Shown: piece after piece, positions 22,535 to 23,524 of the stretch | How the letters are laid out: each line of letters starts with the position of its first letter | How positions within the stretch are numbered: the first letter of the stretch is position 1 | DNA from: Colimorpha sp045598945 | Lineage (GTDB): Bacteria; Bacteroidota; Bacteroidia; Bacteroidales; P3 | Assembly: GCA_045598945.1 (NCBI GenBank) | Contig: JAZRVD010000152.1 | Location: forward strand, 1 to 23,524 | Direction: 5' to 3' | DNA: 23,524 nucleotides | Translations under genes and position numbers: made by a program | The notes under the pieces: model-generated | Seen by the model: only the letters and a program-made list of their open reading frames with translations | Told to the model about the DNA's origin: nothing | The model's database searches: none

Positions 22535-23524
22535 ATGAAAACATTCAACACAGCGGGTACTTGTCGCCCTAATGAACATTATATGGTGGATATCACCGAT
22601 CGTCTGGAAATCATACGCAAGATGGTCGCCAAGGGTGATTATTTCTGCATCAATCGTGGCAGGCAGTATGGCAAGACTACAACTCTGGAGGCTATTAGCA
22701 GTCAACTTTCAGATGAATACTGTATCTTCCAAATCAGTTTTGAGGGTCTTTCCGACTCCACCTTTGCTGATGAAGAGAAACTGTATGCAGCTTTTGTGTA
22801 TCTTTTGGCAGAATCGTTTGAATGGGTTCCACTTGCTGGTCTTGATGGAGAGGTTGGGGAATATATCAACCATTTTTTAGAGCTGCATGACGATAGATGC
22901 ACAGAAAAGGAACTGTCTAAGTTTATCAGCACAATCTGTTACCGTAACAAAAAGCCTGTAGTGCTTCTTATCGATGAAGTAGATCAAGCTGGTAACTTTA
23001 CTTCCTTTTTGAAGTTTCTCGGTCGTCTCCGAGGAATGTACCTTAGTAGAAACCGAATTCCCACCTTCCAGTCAGTTATTCTTGCAGGTGTTTATGACAT
23101 CAAGAATCTCAAGTTGAAGATTCGTCCAGAGGAACAGCACCAGTACAATAGTCCTTGGAATATCGCCGTTCCATTCGATGCGGATATGAGCCTCTCGGCA
23201 GACGGTATAGCAGGAATGTTGGCAGAATACAAGGCTGACCACGGATTGGATTTTGACGAAAAAGCTGTGGCTCAGATGATTCGCAACTATACCTCTGGCT
23301 ACCCGTTCCTTGTCAGCCGTATCTGCCAGATTATCGATGCAGAACAGTTTTCGTGGGACAAGGAAGGAGTGTTGAGAGCTGTTAACAAAATACTTACAGA
23401 GGGAAGTACACTCTTTGACGATATTGTTAAGAAACTTGATGAGTTCCCAGAATTGGAAAGAACAATCAAGGGGGTTCTTTTCAATGGTTATCGCTATTCA
23501 TTCAATTATTACGACAAGGCGACC
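22535..23524 (+). CDS. AAA-like ATPase (AAA_35 / AAA-ATPase_like type), 3' end beyond the window
   Basis: From the ATG at 22535 the frame is open to the last base (330 codons, no stop). The opening MKTFNTAGTCRPNEHYMVD and a degenerate Walker A RGRQYGKTT (41-49, Lys47) are typical of a Bacteroidota/Clostridia ATPase family in which R-x-R-x-x-GKT replaces the usual glycine. Walker B is VVLLIDEVD (142-150, Asp147/Glu148). VILAGVYDIKNLK and a YTSGYPFLVSRICQ motif, seen near the end of the ATPase part in these families, follow. Many relatives end in a PD-(D/E)xK nuclease-like domain, which would lie outside the window. Function unknown; such genes are multi-copy and common in accessory regions. 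It follows the pnp terminator and has its own -7 box. It is not closely similar to the DUF4143 ATPase in this window. Confidence 0.8.
   Translation, partial: MKTFNTAGTCRPNEHYMVDITDRLEIIRKMVAKGDYFCINRGRQYGKTTTLEAISSQLSDEYCIFQISFEGLSDSTFADEEKLYAAFVYLLAESFEWVPLAGLDGEVGEYINHFLELHDDRCTEKELSKFISTICYRNKKPVVLLIDEVDQAGNFTSFLKFLGRLRGMYLSRNRIPTFQSVILAGVYDIKNLKLKIRPEEQHQYNSPWNIAVPFDADMSLSADGIAGMLAEYKADHGLDFDEKAVAQMIRNYTSGYPFLVSRICQIIDAEQFSWDKEGVLRAVNKILTEGSTLFDDIVKKLDEFPELERTIKGVLFNGYRYSFNYYDKAT

Noticed and set aside
1..23524. tRNA, rRNA, CRISPR arrays, transposases, integrases
   Set aside because: Looked for and not found; no T-arm motif, regular spacer-repeat pattern or recombinase protein is visible.

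Overview
The window looks like a chromosomal piece of an uncultured or gut/oral-type member of the Bacteroidales (Bacteroidota). The evidence is several promoters of the Bacteroidota type (TTTG, about 19 bp, TAnnTTTG), AT-rich leaders without Shine-Dalgarno sites, an outer-membrane LptD of Bacteroidota type, a GldA-like ABC ATPase, a BspA-type leucine-rich repeat surface protein with a C-terminus resembling type IX secretion sorting domains, and cleaved-adhesin-like modules. I cannot name the genus.

Layout. 1-2280: 3' part of a large coiled-coil, tail-fibre-like surface protein. 2281-2867: a strong terminator, then a gene-free stretch holding a long rod-shaped inverted repeat (2682-2827) that looks like a structured RNA, possibly 6S-like. 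2868-3467: small lipoprotein. 3468-3845: AT-rich gap. 3846-6434: BspA-like surface protein. 6617-8562 (minus): a DUF6088/AbiEi-like regulator without a toxin partner, and an AAA ATPase with a DUF4143 domain whose leader is a perfect 42-bp palindrome. 8798-11702 (minus): MerR regulator and lptD. 11935-15469 (plus): operon of N-acetylmuramoyl-L-alanine amidase, GldA-like ATPase, pyrF and a small membrane protein, closed by a strong terminator. 15670-19488: giant secreted protein with three cleaved-adhesin-like modules. 19650-22360: the conserved rpsO-pnp pair. 22535-23524: 5' part of a second, unrelated AAA ATPase that runs off the window.

How it fits together. Three blocks are ordinary core genome: envelope biogenesis (lptD, amidase), pyrimidine synthesis (pyrF), and translation/RNA decay (rpsO, pnp). 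Between them lie accessory genes for surface display (the three large proteins) and orphan ATPase or antitoxin-like genes of the kind often found in variable islands. The two largest surface proteins share building blocks (a phage-fibre-like D-P/A-N-K-x-Y-x-D motif and a repeat ending in a C-D-S-I/V-V-like motif), so they probably belong to one family of modular secreted proteins.

The most interesting signals are non-coding: the 146-nt rod-shaped RNA candidate, the 42-bp double-operator palindrome sitting on the predicted start of the DUF4143 ATPase transcript, and a mirror-image pair of -7 promoter boxes between lptD and the amidase operon. No tRNA, rRNA, CRISPR array, transposase or integrase was seen.
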